This document shows positions 48,529 to 60,935 of a stretch of 64,000 nucleotides of DNA, piece by piece. A program made the position numbers and the translations under genes. Positions within the stretch are counted from its first letter, which is position 1; every line of letters starts with the position of its first letter. The DNA lies in the NCBI RefSeq assembly GCF_040530035.1, contig NZ_JBEWCD010000002.1, forward strand, positions 3,021,793 to 3,085,792. The letters are read 5' to 3'. Below the pieces are notes generated by a model. That model worked only from the letters and a program-made list of their open reading frames with translations. It was not told the origin of the DNA and did not search any database. This DNA is from Roseibium sp. HPY-6 (lineage in GTDB: Bacteria; Pseudomonadota; Alphaproteobacteria; Rhizobiales; Stappiaceae).

Positions 48529-49120
48529 CCGGCTTCGGTAAACCGACTGCACACACCCCGAACAGAGCCTGCTTACGCGTCATCTGCAAAGACCCTTTCC
48601 ACGGAGTGGAACTGGATTGAATCTTCATTTGGTAAGCAATCAATTGTCAGATCTGTTTTTTCTGGTGAATGATGGATCGTTGGCGAATTAAGCAGGTTTT
48701 GAAGCAATTGGTTTGACGCCACGCAAACAGTGGCGCTGATGGTGGCCTAGATGCAGCCGTCATCTTGTAAACACTGAGCGAGCCGTCAAAACCCAATGCC
48801 ACCGATCCGCAGAACTAACTGGTCAGATTTGATTTTTTTGCTGGCTTGGCGAATAGCCACACTTAATAGTTGATATTGATAAGGAAACTGGCAGTTGTTA
48901 AATGCCAGCGCCAGCCCCATTCAAGCGCAAGGTCCTCGGAAAAGCGCGCTACGGTCGTCAAGAACGCGGGCGCTGTGGAGCGTTTGACGCTATGACAGTC
49001 CGACACGCCTTTGAATAAGGTCGCTTGAAAGGTGAGCGAAGCGGCTACAGGCTCAAAAGAGATCGTTCCAATTGGGAATATCGGGCAAATTCTGGGTGTA
49101 TTCAGTTTGGAAAGGTCAAG
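48529..49120. other. Gene-free interval before the amidohydrolase
   Basis: 592 bp without a convincing ORF. A short hairpin CGCCAC-GCAAACA-GTGGCG is at 48717-48735. The end near 49020 carries an in-frame extension of the amidohydrolase that has no family similarity. No mobile element ends or RNA genes are seen. Confidence 0.45.
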
Positions 49121-50317
49121 ATGAACGTTCTACCGGACAGATTTTTGAGAGATCTTCACACGCTCCGTTCCTTCGGTGCAAGTGGCGTGGGCAAGGGAGT
49201 GGTGCGTCCGGCGTTTTCTGAAGCAGACGTAGCTGCCCGAAAGTGGCTCATCAACCAGTTGGAAGCGGCGGGCCTGGCCCCGCATGTAGATCCTATGGGC
49301 AACGTCTTCGGCCTGAGCGATGCTCCATCCATGCTTTTGGGGTCTCATACCGATACCCAGCCCGAAGGGGGTTGGCTCGATGGGGCATTGGGTGTCATCG
49401 TCGCATTGGAAATCGCGCGTGCTGCAAAAGAAGCGGGAGGTCCGCCGGTGTCAGTCGTGAACTTCCAGGATGAAGAAGGGCGGTTTGGCGCGCTGACCGG
49501 ATCCAGCATTTATTCAGGCAAGACCTCACTTGCCGAGGCAGACGAATTCACGGACATGAACGGCGTCTCTTTCCTCGATGCGCGGTCTTCAATGGCGGAT
49601 CTTGCAGGCGCGTTCGTGCCACATGACCAGTTCTTGGGTTTCATTGAACTTCATATTGAACAGGGCAGCACATTGCACGACGCGGGCGAGGCGATTGGCG
49701 TTGTCACAGATATTGTCGGTTCCCGGCAACTGCAGGTCACCCTGCGAGGTCAGCAAAACCACGCTGGCACCACGCTGATGCACCAGCGAAAAGATGCGTT
49801 TCAAGCGCTGTCGGCATTCAACGCCGCACTAAACGACCGCCTTCGAAACATCGTAACACCACGCACAGTCTGGACGATTGGCCGGATACAATTGCGGCCC
49901 AATGCGCCCTCTATCGTGCCCGGTGAAGTGATGTTCGACGTGCAGTGGCGCGATGTAGATGAGGATCGACTGGCCCGGATGGAAGCTCTTGTTCGCGAGC
50001 TTGTTGCCGAGATTGCCGCCAACCATGGAATGCAGGCTGAAATCGTGCCGATCAAGGCGCTGCAGCCGGTTCCAATGGACGCCACCTTGCACGCGGCCTT
50101 GAGCGCCGCAGCTGAGGCGCAGGCGCCGGGAAAATGGCGCGAGATGCCGTCCGGCGCCTTGCACGACGCTTCTAACATGGCGCGGTTGATGCCGTCAGCG
50201 ATGTTGTTTGTTCCCTCGATTGACGGGATCAGCCACGATTTTGCCGAGGACACGCACGAGTCCGACTTGATGACCGGCCTGCACGTGATGGCGGACGCCG
50301 TCAACCGACTAAACTGA
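49121..50317 (+). CDS. Zn-dependent M20 amidohydrolase (hydantoinase/carbamoylase family)
   Basis: 398 residues. The family cleaves N-carbamoyl amino acids, allantoate or ureidoglycolate. Zinc ligands are visible in [19 protein letters not shown] (His and Asp), NFQDEEGRF (Glu-Glu) and ELHIEQG (His). The later dimerisation domain includes QQNHAGTT and the C-terminus [15 protein letters not shown] carries the last His. GGAAAGGTCAAG precedes this ATG. No hydantoinase is adjacent. Confidence 0.9.
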   Translation: MNVLPDRFLRDLHTLRSFGASGVGKGVVRPAFSEADVAARKWLINQLEAAGLAPHVDPMGNVFGLSDAPSMLLGSHTDTQPEGGWLDGALGVIVALEIARAAKEAGGPPVSVVNFQDEEGRFGALTGSSIYSGKTSLAEADEFTDMNGVSFLDARSSMADLAGAFVPHDQFLGFIELHIEQGSTLHDAGEAIGVVTDIVGSRQLQVTLRGQQNHAGTTLMHQRKDAFQALSAFNAALNDRLRNIVTPRTVWTIGRIQLRPNAPSIVPGEVMFDVQWRDVDEDRLARMEALVRELVAEIAANHGMQAEIVPIKALQPVPMDATLHAALSAAAEAQAPGKWREMPSGALHDASNMARLMPSAMLFVPSIDGISHDFAEDTHESDLMTGLHVMADAVNRLN

Positions 50318-50336
50318 AACAGGTGTTGAACCGGAG

Positions 50337-50393
50337 CCCCGTCGCGCAAACGAAAGCGGCATGAGCGTCGCAACACTCACCTGCGCGACGGGG
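50337..50393 (+). terminator. Long inverted repeat after the amidohydrolase
   Basis: CCCCGTCGCGCA and TGCGCGACGGGG form a perfect 12-bp GC-rich pair with a 33-base loop, 20 bp past the stop. Could end transcription or stabilise the 3' end. No T-run, so function uncertain. Confidence 0.5.
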
Positions 50394-50535
50394 TTCTGGC
50401 AAAGCAAACACCAAGGGAACAGGATGAAAGAGAGCGTGATCTTGGTTATTCCAGCTGGTGCAGATTTTTACCAAAAGTTGTAAGCAGTCTGTGATTGCGC
50501 CTATCCTGCCTCTTTGCGAAACCGGGGGGAGACGC

Positions 50536-51081
50536 ATGGAGAGTTCGCAAGCTTACGACATAGCACTAAAAATATCGGATCTATGCGCAAAAGCGCTGCA
50601 ATTTTTCATTGCTATCTGTTCGCTCTTCGGTGGCTGGGTGGTCGTCAAAGGGTTACCCAGTGACATCCAGATACGCACATTTATCGCGCTAAGCTTTGTG
50701 TTTTCGACGGGCGCCATCATGGGGACATTGCTGCTTTTCATTCGCAGGGCGGATGCCGCGATCGCGCTGTCTAGACAGCTTTATCTGGAGGGTTCAGGAG
50801 AGATCGGTCCGCTGGTCATGCCGCTCTTTGCAAAGAATGACACGTTATTCAGCCGATACGGGGCGGTCGTCGGCATGGGCGTGGTGATCCTTTCGATCGC
50901 GATACTGATTTTTCTCGCGCCCGACAGCGACGACAACAGCAAAAAGGAAACCCGCATCATCCCCGTAGGCATTGAAGCCAAAGATACCCGGCAACTTGGG
51001 ATAACGTTTGGGACAACCGGTAATGATGCTTCTCCAACCAGCGAAACGCGCCGAACTGTGGGAAGTGGCAGAGGCGCATAA
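50536..51081 (+). CDS. Hypothetical membrane protein
   Basis: 181 residues with three hydrophobic helices (ALQFFIAICSLFGGWVVV, FIALSFVFSTGAIMGTLLLF, GAVVGMGVVILSIAILIFL) followed by a polar, Asp/Lys/Thr-rich tail of about 55 residues. GGGGGAGACGC precedes the ATG; the longer frame upstream is rejected. Not recognised. Confidence 0.65.
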   Translation: MESSQAYDIALKISDLCAKALQFFIAICSLFGGWVVVKGLPSDIQIRTFIALSFVFSTGAIMGTLLLFIRRADAAIALSRQLYLEGSGEIGPLVMPLFAKNDTLFSRYGAVVGMGVVILSIAILIFLAPDSDDNSKKETRIIPVGIEAKDTRQLGITFGTTGNDASPTSETRRTVGSGRGA

Positions 51082-51250
51082 AATGGCAAGAGCTGATCAG
51101 GCTGGCCTCAATGGCTGAGACTGCTCGCCTGATTGCAGAAAAGCAGCCCAGAAAAGACCTGGACACGCTCCTCGAAATAATTGGCTTGCGAGTTGAAAGA
51201 ATGGCGAATGATTGTCCCGTGTTCCACGAAGTCGCTTAAAGTACGGATAC

Positions 51251-51427
51251 ATGCGGGATCCCGACAAACAGGCTGAAGATTGGTTTGAACTCTGCCTGGA
51301 GGGAAAATCCAACAAAGATCATGCGCTCGAAGCCGTTATGATGGATCCACAAGACTTGAGAGAAACGGTTCTAGCGGAAATCGAGAGGCTAAAGGGTAGT
51401 CTTGGGAGGTTTTGCCACGCGCTTTAA
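51251..51427 (+). CDS. Possible small hypothetical protein
   Basis: 58 residues, acidic and helical (ALEAVMMDPQDLRETVLAEI). Weak ribosome site (ACGGATAC). May be a remnant or a real small gene; no family recognised. Confidence 0.35.
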   Translation: MRDPDKQAEDWFELCLEGKSNKDHALEAVMMDPQDLRETVLAEIERLKGSLGRFCHAL

Positions 51428-51719
51428 GAGCAATATGGGCTTCCAGAACTTGCAAGTGCCCATGAGCGTGTTGACGTAGGCGAAGCCGCTTAATTCGCAC
51501 AATGGACCGAACCAGGAAAAAATTTGGATGCCGAGTTAATCTGCGCGTTTTGCCAAAGAAGGTTACGCGCTGCATCAGCGTTCTAAGCTCTTTCGTGTCC
51601 CATCATTGGTGTGTGGATTCGCCGAAGGTTCTGGGAAACCGCAGGAAGTACTCGCAACAATAATCAGATCTCAAGTGCAACCAGGTTACGAAAAGCAATT
51701 GGAATAAATTAGGAAAAAT
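51428..51719. other. Gap before tRNA-Gln
   Basis: 292 bp without a convincing gene or repeat. Confidence 0.45.
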
Positions 51720-51793
51720 TGGCTGGGGAACCTGGATTCGAACCAGGACTAACGGAGTCAGAGTCCGCGGGTCTACCGTTAACCTATTCCCCA
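51720..51793 (-). tRNA. tRNA-Gln (anticodon CTG)
   Basis: On the minus strand the sequence starts TGGGGAATAGG and ends TTCCCCAGCCA, so the acceptor stem pairs and CCA is encoded. The anticodon loop is CTCTGAC with anticodon CTG, and the T-arm is CCTGGTTCGAATCCAGG. 74 nt including CCA. Confidence 0.95.
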
Positions 51794-52014
51794 ACTCGGC
51801 TCACCTGTGTGAGCGTGCGATGTCTGTTGTGAGGACAACCTGATCGCCGATTGGTGAGCGGCATATACGCCCAACATAACCGCGATTTCAAGTACCGTCT
51901 TAGACTTTTTTGTGAAATTACGCGCTTGAGGCCCTGCTGAGAGCTTTGCAAGTTTCTGAGAGCGAAAGCTTTTCCAGCGGCGGTCAACCTGTTACAGTTT
52001 TACCAACGATAGAT

Positions 52015-53775
52015 ATGGCCAGAGAATGCACCGCCAAGATGGCAGGCGCATCCGGCCTGAAAGGTAAAAACGTGACTGAGTCAGGTCAGGAACCGCCCGG
52101 AACCGGGCGACGTGCCGCTGACGCGTCCGAAGATAGCGGGACTCGTAGCGAGTTCAGGGGAAAGAACCGTCGGCGCCGGAAGCGGCGGTCCGGACAGGGT
52201 TCAAAAGGCGGTTTGGCGGGGCAGGGTCCTCGTGCTTCATCACCGTCAGAACAAACGGGAGAAATCCCGGCCCGAGACGCTAGCGGACACGTCAATTTTG
52301 CAGCCAGCGCGCAGGTAAAGCCTGCAGCAGCGATTGGTGATTCTCCCAACCCAGAAAAGCGCCGCAAGAAGAGGCGTCGTGGCCGCTCGGCAACAGCGAA
52401 CCTGACAGCTGCCATGGCCGGTGATCAGGCCGGCGGAGCATCTAATTCAGAAACTTTCACAAGTATCAAAGGCAAAAAGGCTGCCAACCGGAGGGGTCGT
52501 CGCCGCTGGCAGGCTTCTAAAAACGCAAAGAACGGGAGCGAAGCACCGCCTGAAAACGGTGCTGTGCATTCGGATCGGGCACATGTGCAACAAGCGAAAA
52601 ACCCGGCAGACAAGCACGACGGCGACCGCCGCGCGAAGGAAGATACAGATATTCGGCTCCCGCGGACGGGTGCGGAACTTGAAAAAGACGTCAAAAGACG
52701 TTTTCCGGGCGGCAGACGGTTCAGGAACGGCCAGCACAATTCCCCGCTTTATGCAGCTTTGGATCTTGGAACGAACAATTGCCGGCTCTTGATCGCGCGT
52801 CCTGAAGACCGTGGCTTTCGGGTCGTGGATGCTTACTCACGCATTGTCAGGCTGGGTGAGGGCGTAGGGTCCAACAAATGCCTCAGTTCAGCTGCCATGG
52901 ACCGCGCCATCGACGCACTTGCCAACTGTCACAAGAAACTGGCTGACCGCGGCGTATTGAGATCTCGCCTGATTGCAACTGAAGCCTGCAGAGCCGCTGA
53001 AAACGGGTCCGAATTCATTGAGCGGGTCAAGGCGGAAACGGGATTGGCACTGGAAATCGTCGACAGGGAGACAGAAGCGCGCCTGGCCGTGGCGGGGTGT
53101 GCATCGCTGGTCGATCACGAAGCAGATGGCGTCATCCTGTTTGATATCGGCGGCGGTTCGTCCGAAATCGTATGGTTGGATCTGCGCAATCGGTGCGGCG
53201 CGCGCGGTTACGCCTTGACCCGGTTCATCAGGTCCTGGATTTCCTTGCCGGTCGGCGTCGTCAATCTTGCCGAGCGTCATGGCGGCGTGCATGTGACACC
53301 GGACATCTTCGAAGCGATGGTTGAAGACGCGGCAGATCATCTTTCGTCTTTCGGCCTTTCGGATACACTGTCCGAGGCCATCGCGTCGGGGCGCGTGCAC
53401 ATGCTTGGAACATCCGGCACGGTCACCACGCTTGCAGGTGTTCATCTTGGACTGAGACGTTACGACAGGCGGAAGGTCGATGGAACCTGGCTCCACGATC
53501 ATGACGTGGCGAAGATGATTGATCAGCTTCGGGACATGCCTTACGAGGCCCGCGTAGACAATCCTTGCATTGGTGCTGATCGTGCGGATCTCGTTCTTGC
53601 GGGCTGCGCCATTCTTGAAGCAATCCGGCGCCGCTGGACCTGTTCGCGGTTGCGTGTAGCTGATCGTGGATTGCGCGAGGGTATTTTGACCGAGTTGATG
53701 GCGGCTGACGGTGTCTGGGCAAACAAAAAGCAAGGCAGGCGGCAGGATAGACGACGCCAGAGGAACAGAGCATGA
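52015..53775 (+). CDS. ppx: Ppx/GppA phosphatase with a long basic N-terminal extension
   Basis: About 586 residues. The catalytic domain starts near residue 245 ([19 protein letters not shown]) and carries the second phosphate loop [15 protein letters not shown] and [12 protein letters not shown]; it hydrolyses polyphosphate or pppGpp. The preceding 240 residues are disordered and basic, with clusters such as [24 protein letters not shown] and RRGRRRW. Start unclear: other candidates are a TTG 23 codons up and a Met 8 codons down. Overlaps rlmE by 4 bp (ATGA). Confidence 0.88.
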   Translation: MARECTAKMAGASGLKGKNVTESGQEPPGTGRRAADASEDSGTRSEFRGKNRRRRKRRSGQGSKGGLAGQGPRASSPSEQTGEIPARDASGHVNFAASAQVKPAAAIGDSPNPEKRRKKRRRGRSATANLTAAMAGDQAGGASNSETFTSIKGKKAANRRGRRRWQASKNAKNGSEAPPENGAVHSDRAHVQQAKNPADKHDGDRRAKEDTDIRLPRTGAELEKDVKRRFPGGRRFRNGQHNSPLYAALDLGTNNCRLLIARPEDRGFRVVDAYSRIVRLGEGVGSNKCLSSAAMDRAIDALANCHKKLADRGVLRSRLIATEACRAAENGSEFIERVKAETGLALEIVDRETEARLAVAGCASLVDHEADGVILFDIGGGSSEIVWLDLRNRCGARGYALTRFIRSWISLPVGVVNLAERHGGVHVTPDIFEAMVEDAADHLSSFGLSDTLSEAIASGRVHMLGTSGTVTTLAGVHLGLRRYDRRKVDGTWLHDHDVAKMIDQLRDMPYEARVDNPCIGADRADLVLAGCAILEAIRRRWTCSRLRVADRGLREGILTELMAADGVWANKKQGRRQDRRRQRNRA

Positions 53776-54482
53776 GCCGTTCAAAGAAGGGATCCGGTGA
53801 CCGCGGCCTGCATGTCAAAGTCAAGACGGCTGCCGGAAGACGGGAATCGTCGACCCGCTGGCTCGAACGCCAGTTGAACGATCCCTATGTCAGGCGCGCA
53901 AAGGCCGACGGTTACAGATCGCGTGCGGCCTACAAGCTGATCGAGATAGATGACAAGCACAAGCTGCTCAAACCCGGATACCGGGTCGTTGATCTGGGCT
54001 GCGCTCCAGGTGGATGGTGCCAGGTGGCAGTCGAGCGGGTCCAGTCGAGCATCGACGCGCCCAAGGTCGTTGGTATTGACTATCTCGAGATGGACCATGT
54101 CCGCGGCGCGATTTTTCTGAAGAAGGACTTTCTCGACGACGATGCTCCAGCGGCGCTGATGGAAGCTCTCGGAGGGAACAGACCGGATGTCGTCCTCTCG
54201 GACATGGCCGCCCCGACGACGGGCCACAAGCAGACCGACCACCTTCGCACGACACATCTCTTCGAGATCGCCATTGATTTTGCCAGGCGGAATCTTGTTC
54301 CAGGCGGGTCCTTTCTGGCAAAGGTCTTCCGGGGCGGAACCGAGAATGCACTCCTTCAGGATTTGAAACGCGAATTCAAGTCCGTTGCGCACCTGAAGCC
54401 GCCCGCAAGCCGCAAGGAAAGCCCGGAACTCTATGTGATCGCCAAGGGGTTTCGTGGCAGCGACCTTGATCCGGACAGCTGA
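53772..54482 (+). CDS. rlmE: 23S rRNA (uridine-2'-O)-methyltransferase RlmE
   Basis: 236 residues. Methylates U2552 of 23S rRNA. Motif [16 protein letters not shown] and the catalytic Lys/Asp/Lys/Glu set typical of FtsJ folds ([27 protein letters not shown]) are visible. A short basic N-terminus precedes the fold. Translationally coupled to ppx, as in other Hyphomicrobiales. Confidence 0.95.
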   Translation: MSRSKKGSGDRGLHVKVKTAAGRRESSTRWLERQLNDPYVRRAKADGYRSRAAYKLIEIDDKHKLLKPGYRVVDLGCAPGGWCQVAVERVQSSIDAPKVVGIDYLEMDHVRGAIFLKKDFLDDDAPAALMEALGGNRPDVVLSDMAAPTTGHKQTDHLRTTHLFEIAIDFARRNLVPGGSFLAKVFRGGTENALLQDLKREFKSVAHLKPPASRKESPELYVIAKGFRGSDLDPDS

Positions 54483-54523
54483 CAGAAGACTTTGAAACAA
54501 AGTACTGATGAGGAGAGATTCGT

Positions 54524-54865
54524 ATGACCACAATCTCCGAGTTCGAAACGGCATTGCTCAATTCATGGAGTTTGGAGTCCAGCACGCTTTGGACGCCGAA
54601 GACGCCAGCGGCCGGGCAATGCGGCGTTACAGCGATGGTGGCCAACGACGTTCTGGGGGCAGAGGTTCTGAAAACCAGATACGGCGATATCTGGCATTTC
54701 TACAATCGGCTTGACGGCGTTCGCTACGACTTTACCGACAGCCAGTTCAATGAACCGATCGCCTATGACGACATTCCCTCTGACCGGGAAGAGGCATTCG
54801 GCGACACAAATGCCAGTCAATACAATTATCTGCACAACGCGGTCGTCCGGTTCCTTGAACAGTGA
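54524..54865 (+). CDS. YunG-family protein
   Basis: 113 residues. The segments PAAGQCGVTAMVANDVLGAE and WHFYNRLDGVRYDFTDSQF match the YunG family, which has a conserved Cys in a QCxVTA motif and a later His. Function unknown; a cysteine-protease-like fold has been suggested for such proteins but I cannot show it. A strong GAGGAGAG precedes the ATG. Confidence 0.75.
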   Translation: MTTISEFETALLNSWSLESSTLWTPKTPAAGQCGVTAMVANDVLGAEVLKTRYGDIWHFYNRLDGVRYDFTDSQFNEPIAYDDIPSDREEAFGDTNASQYNYLHNAVVRFLEQ

Positions 54866-54893
54866 CATCGCAGGAAACGGGTTTTTGCTCTGA

Positions 54894-56528
<1,635 letters not shown>

Positions 56529-56578
56529 CCTGTTTTCGTGATCTGGCCATTTGTTGCGGATTACATCAAAGGATCAAT

Positions 56579-57871
56579 ATGAAAGACGGCGGACGCCTGG
56601 CGGCTGCAATTGAAGTCCTGGCAGAAATGGAAAACCGTCACCGTCCGGTGCAGGCTGCTTTGAAAGACTGGGGGAACTCACACCGGTTTGCCGGATCCGG
56701 AGACCGCACGGTTATAGGTAATCTAGTTTTCGACGCGCTGCGCAACAAGGCTTCCCTTTCTGCGCACATGGGAAGCGAAGAGCCGCGCGCGATCGTCCTG
56801 GCGACCTACGCGCTCACCTGGGACAAGGGCGTCGAAGCGCTGAACGCGGCGCTTGAGCAGGACCGCCACGCACCGGAACCTCTGTCTGAAGTCGAGACGG
56901 CAAGCCTGACGTCCGGAAGAACCGGTGATCTCTCAGCATCTGCGACGGCCGATGTACCTGACTGGCTATGGCCTGAATTTCTGGAAGCATTCGGCGACGA
57001 AGCCGAAGCAGAAGGCATCGCGCTTGCGACCCGGGCACCGGTCGATCTGCGCGCAAACACCTTGAAATCGGACCAGGAGAAGATCCTGAAGCGCCTAGCC
57101 CATACCGGTGCGGTGGCAACTAAGCTATCGCCGCATGGCGTTCGCATCGAAGCTAAACCCGGACTTGCACGCATGCCGCACATCCAGGCGGAAGAGGGAT
57201 ACCGCAAAGGCTGGTTCGAACTGCAAGACGAGGCCAGCCAGCTGGCGGCGCTTCTGGCGCAGGCAAAACCTGGAGAACAGGTCCTTGATTATTGCGCAGG
57301 CGGGGGCGGCAAGACGCTCGCGCTCGCAGCCGCCATGCAAAACAAGGGTCAACTGTACGCATATGATGCTGACAGGCTGAGGCTCGCGCCGATCCATGAA
57401 CGCTTGCAACGCGCCGGTGTGCGGAACATTCAGGTGCGTGACCCGGCCAGCTCCACGCTTGCCGACCTTGAAGCGCAGATGGACCTGGTGTTCATCGACG
57501 CGCCCTGTACTGGAACCGGCGTCTGGCGGCGCCGGCCGGATTCCAAATGGCGCCTCGCCGAAAAAGCGTTAAACGACCGCATTGAAGACCAGCGCAATGT
57601 GCTTCGCGCAGCAAGCAGATATGTCAAGTCAGGTGGGCGTCTTGTATATGTCACGTGCTCGGTCTTGCTCCGGGAGAACCAGCGGCAGGCCGACTGGTTC
57701 CTCAACGAAAACAAAGATTTCCGGGCCTTGTCCGTCATCGACATCTGGAAAAGCGTTTTACCCGGGCGCGGTGAGCCGAAATACGTGTCTGAACGCGGTG
57801 AAATTCTTATGACACCAGCTTCATCGAACACGGACGGTTTTTTTGTATCCATGTTCGAAAGGCAGTCTTGA
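56579..57871 (+). CDS. RsmB/NOP-family RNA cytosine-C5 methyltransferase
   Basis: 430 residues. SAM motif VLDYCAGGGGKTLALAAAM, the catalytic Cys in TCSVL and the paired Cys in IDAPCTGTGVWRRRPD are typical of m5C RNA methyltransferases of the RsmB/NOL1 type. The N-terminal NusB-like domain (AIEVLAEMENRHRPVQ...) is shorter than in E. coli RsmB. Its position between guaB and guaA is conserved in rhizobia. Substrate (rRNA) inferred. Confidence 0.92.
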   Translation: MKDGGRLAAAIEVLAEMENRHRPVQAALKDWGNSHRFAGSGDRTVIGNLVFDALRNKASLSAHMGSEEPRAIVLATYALTWDKGVEALNAALEQDRHAPEPLSEVETASLTSGRTGDLSASATADVPDWLWPEFLEAFGDEAEAEGIALATRAPVDLRANTLKSDQEKILKRLAHTGAVATKLSPHGVRIEAKPGLARMPHIQAEEGYRKGWFELQDEASQLAALLAQAKPGEQVLDYCAGGGGKTLALAAAMQNKGQLYAYDADRLRLAPIHERLQRAGVRNIQVRDPASSTLADLEAQMDLVFIDAPCTGTGVWRRRPDSKWRLAEKALNDRIEDQRNVLRAASRYVKSGGRLVYVTCSVLLRENQRQADWFLNENKDFRALSVIDIWKSVLPGRGEPKYVSERGEILMTPASSNTDGFFVSMFERQS

Positions 57872-57903
57872 ACGTCTCGTTCGGATCAGGTGAGATCAAT
57901 CAA

Positions 57904-59115
57904 TCACGTTCGGTCGCGGCGCTGCAGACCAAGAAGATTAGGGGCTGGTCCGTCTTTACCGCTTGCTGTCTCGGGGCCTAATTGACGCCCGTCAGGCGCC
58001 TTATTCCGTGAGACTGTGTCTTTACCGGTTTGTGTTTCGCGCACAGCCGTTATCTCAGCATCCCTTGGAGCGCTCGTCATGTCAGCAACTGCTCGGGCAG
58101 GCGCGTGAACTGAGTCATCACCGGAATGCTGATCTGCCTGCGCTGCGGACGCGACAATGTCTTCAGCAAGCTTGCGGACACTTGGATCGAGCCCAAGGCC
58201 CGACGCCAATCCAGTTAGAACCGAGCGCGCCTGAACGCTGTATTTGAGTGCGGCAAGCGCGGCTCCGAGTGCGTTAAGCGGCTCCTGCGCCTTCGTGTCG
58301 ATGTCGTGGGCCTTGAGCGCAAAGGAGAGGGCGCTGACCTGATCGTCCAGCTTGCGGCTGAGAACACTGAGGCGTACAAGGCAGGTTAGTGACGCGGGAC
58401 GAAGTTTGAGAGCGGCTTCAGCGGCTTCGTAGGCATCTCGCAGGGCACCTTTTCCAACCAGCGCATCAGAGAGAATTTCCAGGGCATGAGGCTCGGCAGG
58501 TGCTATTTCATTCGCCTTGATGGTCAGTTCAATAACTTCGTCATATCGTTTGCGCCGCAACAGCACTTCCGACAATCCCAGAAGCGCGTCCAGGGAATTC
58601 GGTTCCGTTTTAAGCGCTTTTCGGTAAGCCGCAATGGCAGGCGCGCTGTTCCCGTTTCTGGCCTGTATTGACGCAAACAGGGAAAGAACCGCTGGCGAGT
58701 CCGGCAAAATCGCGATCAGCCGATTGACGACCTCATTGGCTTCTCTTGGATTGTCCTGTTTCAGGCAAACACTGGCGTAGCCATAAAGGGCATTCCGGTT
58801 TTCCGGCTTCAGTTCGAGAACCTCACGAAAATTCTGCGCAGCATTTTCCAGGTCGCCCAAAAGAAGGTGGCAGTTTCCGAGGCTGGCACGTGCATTCAAA
58901 TTTTCAGGCTCTGAAAAGACGACACGCCGCAGTTGGGATTGCGCTTCTTCCAGATACCCCGCCTGAAGCAGCGCCGTGGCCGTTCTGTAAGCGATTTCGG
59001 TGTCCTGAGGAGACATTTCCTGGGCCCGCAGGTAAGACACCAGCGCTTTGTCGAGATCGCCGGATTGTTCGAGTGCAATCGCTTCTTCAAACGCTTTACG
59101 TGCGGTTGCGGTCAT
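57904..59115 (-). CDS. TPR-repeat protein
   Basis: 403 residues with at least seven TPR motifs (for example AIALEQSGDLDKALVSYLRA, EEAQSQLRRVVFSEPENLNA, LGNCHLLLGDLENAAQNFRE) up to about residue 300, then a Ser/Asp/Gln-rich disordered end. No signal peptide. TPRs mediate protein contacts; partner unknown. GGAAGAGAT precedes the ATG. Convergent with the RsmB-like gene. Confidence 0.88.
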   Translation of the reverse strand: MTATARKAFEEAIALEQSGDLDKALVSYLRAQEMSPQDTEIAYRTATALLQAGYLEEAQSQLRRVVFSEPENLNARASLGNCHLLLGDLENAAQNFREVLELKPENRNALYGYASVCLKQDNPREANEVVNRLIAILPDSPAVLSLFASIQARNGNSAPAIAAYRKALKTEPNSLDALLGLSEVLLRRKRYDEVIELTIKANEIAPAEPHALEILSDALVGKGALRDAYEAAEAALKLRPASLTCLVRLSVLSRKLDDQVSALSFALKAHDIDTKAQEPLNALGAALAALKYSVQARSVLTGLASGLGLDPSVRKLAEDIVASAAQADQHSGDDSVHAPARAVADMTSAPRDAEITAVRETQTGKDTVSRNKAPDGRQLGPETASGKDGPAPNLLGLQRRDRT

Positions 59116-59344
59116 ATCTCTTCCGACTTGTTGAAGACCCGGCCATCGCCTGATCCCGAGCTGTGTAACGTAATCAATCCGCCGACTTTAAAGGACCACA
59201 TCGGCAGGGGCAAAACGGAATTTGGACCGTACACAGCTTGTCTTCGGGCGCAGATTGCACTTTCCCGGCAATCTGAATGATGCAAGCTGACAGTGTTCGG
59301 TCAGAAAATCCTGTGAGACAGCTGTTTCTGCGCAGAATTCGGGT

Positions 59345-59361
59345 TCTAATTATAAATTAGA
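59345..59361. promoter_or_regulatory. 17-bp AT-rich dyad before guaA
   Basis: TCTAATT-ATA-AATTAGA, perfect 7-bp arms, ending 17 bp before the guaA ATG. It could bind a dimeric regulator or be a promoter element; the ribosome site of guaA is weak beside it. Confidence 0.45.
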
Positions 59362-59378
59362 CCGGTTAGAAGCTGGCC

Positions 59379-60935
59379 ATGACCCATCATGACCGCCTCC
59401 TCATCATCGATTTTGGTTCGCAGGTAACGCAGCTGATAGCCCGTCGCCTGCGCGAATTGAACGTATACTGTGAAATTCATCCCTTCCAGAATGTGACCGA
59501 CGCCTTTCTGGAGACCTTCAACCCAAGAGCGGTTATTTTCTCAGGCGGGCCGTCTTCCGTATTCGCGGAAGGGGCGCCGATGCCACCTGCATCGGTGTTT
59601 GACCTCAAGATACCTATCCTGGGGATCTGCTACGGCCAGCAGGTGATGATGCACTGTCTTGGCGGCAAGGTCGAAAGAGGACACGGGACAGCCGAGTTCG
59701 GCCGCGCATTCGTGACACCGAAAGACACGAAGCTGTCATTGCTGGATGGATGGTTTGAATCAGACAAAGAACAGGTTTGGATGAGCCATGGTGATCACGT
59801 AAGTGAAATTGCGCCTGGTTTTGAGGTTTATGGCACTTCTCCGAACGCTCCATTTGCGATCACGGCGGACACAAACCGGAATTTCTATGCGGTTCAGTTT
59901 CATCCCGAAGTCCACCACACGCCAAATGGCAAGAAACTCTATGAGAATTTTGTCCGCCTGGCCGGGTTTACCGGCGACTGGACGATGGGCGCTTACCGGG
60001 ACGACGCCATTGCAAAGATCAGGGAGCAGGTCGGCGACAAGAAGGTTATCTGTGGTCTGTCAGGTGGTGTCGACAGTTCCGTTGCCGCAGTGCTTATTCA
60101 CGAGGCGATCGGAGACCAGCTGACATGTGTCTTTGTCGACCATGGTTTGCTCAGGCTGAACGAAGCCGACGAAGTGGTCTCGATGTTCAGGGACAACTAC
60201 AACATTCCGCTGATCCACGCGGATGAGGCTGACCTTTTTCTGAAAGAACTGGAAGGTGTTTCGGATCCGGAGACCAAACGTAAAACGATCGGGAAGCTCT
60301 TTATCGACGTTTTCCAGAAATATGCGAACACGATCGAGGGCGCAGAGTTTCTGGCCCAGGGCACGCTCTATCCGGATGTCATTGAAAGTGTCAGTTTTTC
60401 CGGCGGTCCGTCCGTTACAATCAAGTCCCACCACAACGTTGGCGGCCTGCCCGAGAAAATGGGCCTGAAACTTGTGGAGCCCTTGCGCGAGCTCTTCAAG
60501 GACGAGGTGAGGGCACTTGGCAGAGAACTTGGGCTCCCCGACAGCTTCATCGGACGTCACCCGTTCCCGGGGCCCGGTCTTGCTATCCGCTGCCCGGGGG
60601 AAATCACGCGCGACAAGCTGGAAATCCTGCGCAAGGCTGATGCGGTCTATATCGATCAGATCCGCAAGCACGGCCTTTATGACGAGATCTGGCAGGCGTT
60701 CGTTGCAATACTGCCTGTTCGTACCGTTGGCGTCATGGGCGATTACCGGACCTATGACTATGCGTGCGCGCTGAGGGCAGTAAACTCGGTTGACGGCATG
60801 ACAGCGGACTATTTTCCTTTCAGCCACGAGTTCCTGGGGGAGACGGCAACGCGGATCATCAACGAAGTGCAGGGCATTAACCGTGTAACCTACGACATCA
60901 CCTCCAAACCACCGGGAACCATCGAGTGGGAGTAA
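59379..60935 (+). CDS. guaA: GMP synthase (glutamine-hydrolysing)
   Basis: 518 residues. N-terminal class I amidotransferase with nucleophile Cys in [10 protein letters not shown] and His-Glu in [10 protein letters not shown]-terminal ATP pyrophosphatase with the P-loop [13 protein letters not shown] and end segment [12 protein letters not shown]. Converts XMP to GMP. Completes the guaB-rsmB-guaA neighbourhood. Confidence 0.98.
   Translation: MTHHDRLLIIDFGSQVTQLIARRLRELNVYCEIHPFQNVTDAFLETFNPRAVIFSGGPSSVFAEGAPMPPASVFDLKIPILGICYGQQVMMHCLGGKVERGHGTAEFGRAFVTPKDTKLSLLDGWFESDKEQVWMSHGDHVSEIAPGFEVYGTSPNAPFAITADTNRNFYAVQFHPEVHHTPNGKKLYENFVRLAGFTGDWTMGAYRDDAIAKIREQVGDKKVICGLSGGVDSSVAAVLIHEAIGDQLTCVFVDHGLLRLNEADEVVSMFRDNYNIPLIHADEADLFLKELEGVSDPETKRKTIGKLFIDVFQKYANTIEGAEFLAQGTLYPDVIESVSFSGGPSVTIKSHHNVGGLPEKMGLKLVEPLRELFKDEVRALGRELGLPDSFIGRHPFPGPGLAIRCPGEITRDKLEILRKADAVYIDQIRKHGLYDEIWQAFVAILPVRTVGVMGDYRTYDYACALRAVNSVDGMTADYFPFSHEFLGETATRIINEVQGINRVTYDITSKPPGTIEWE

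Noticed and set aside
51720..51793. tRNA-Gln as attachment site of a genomic island
   Set aside because: No integrase and no repeat of the tRNA 3' end was seen nearby.
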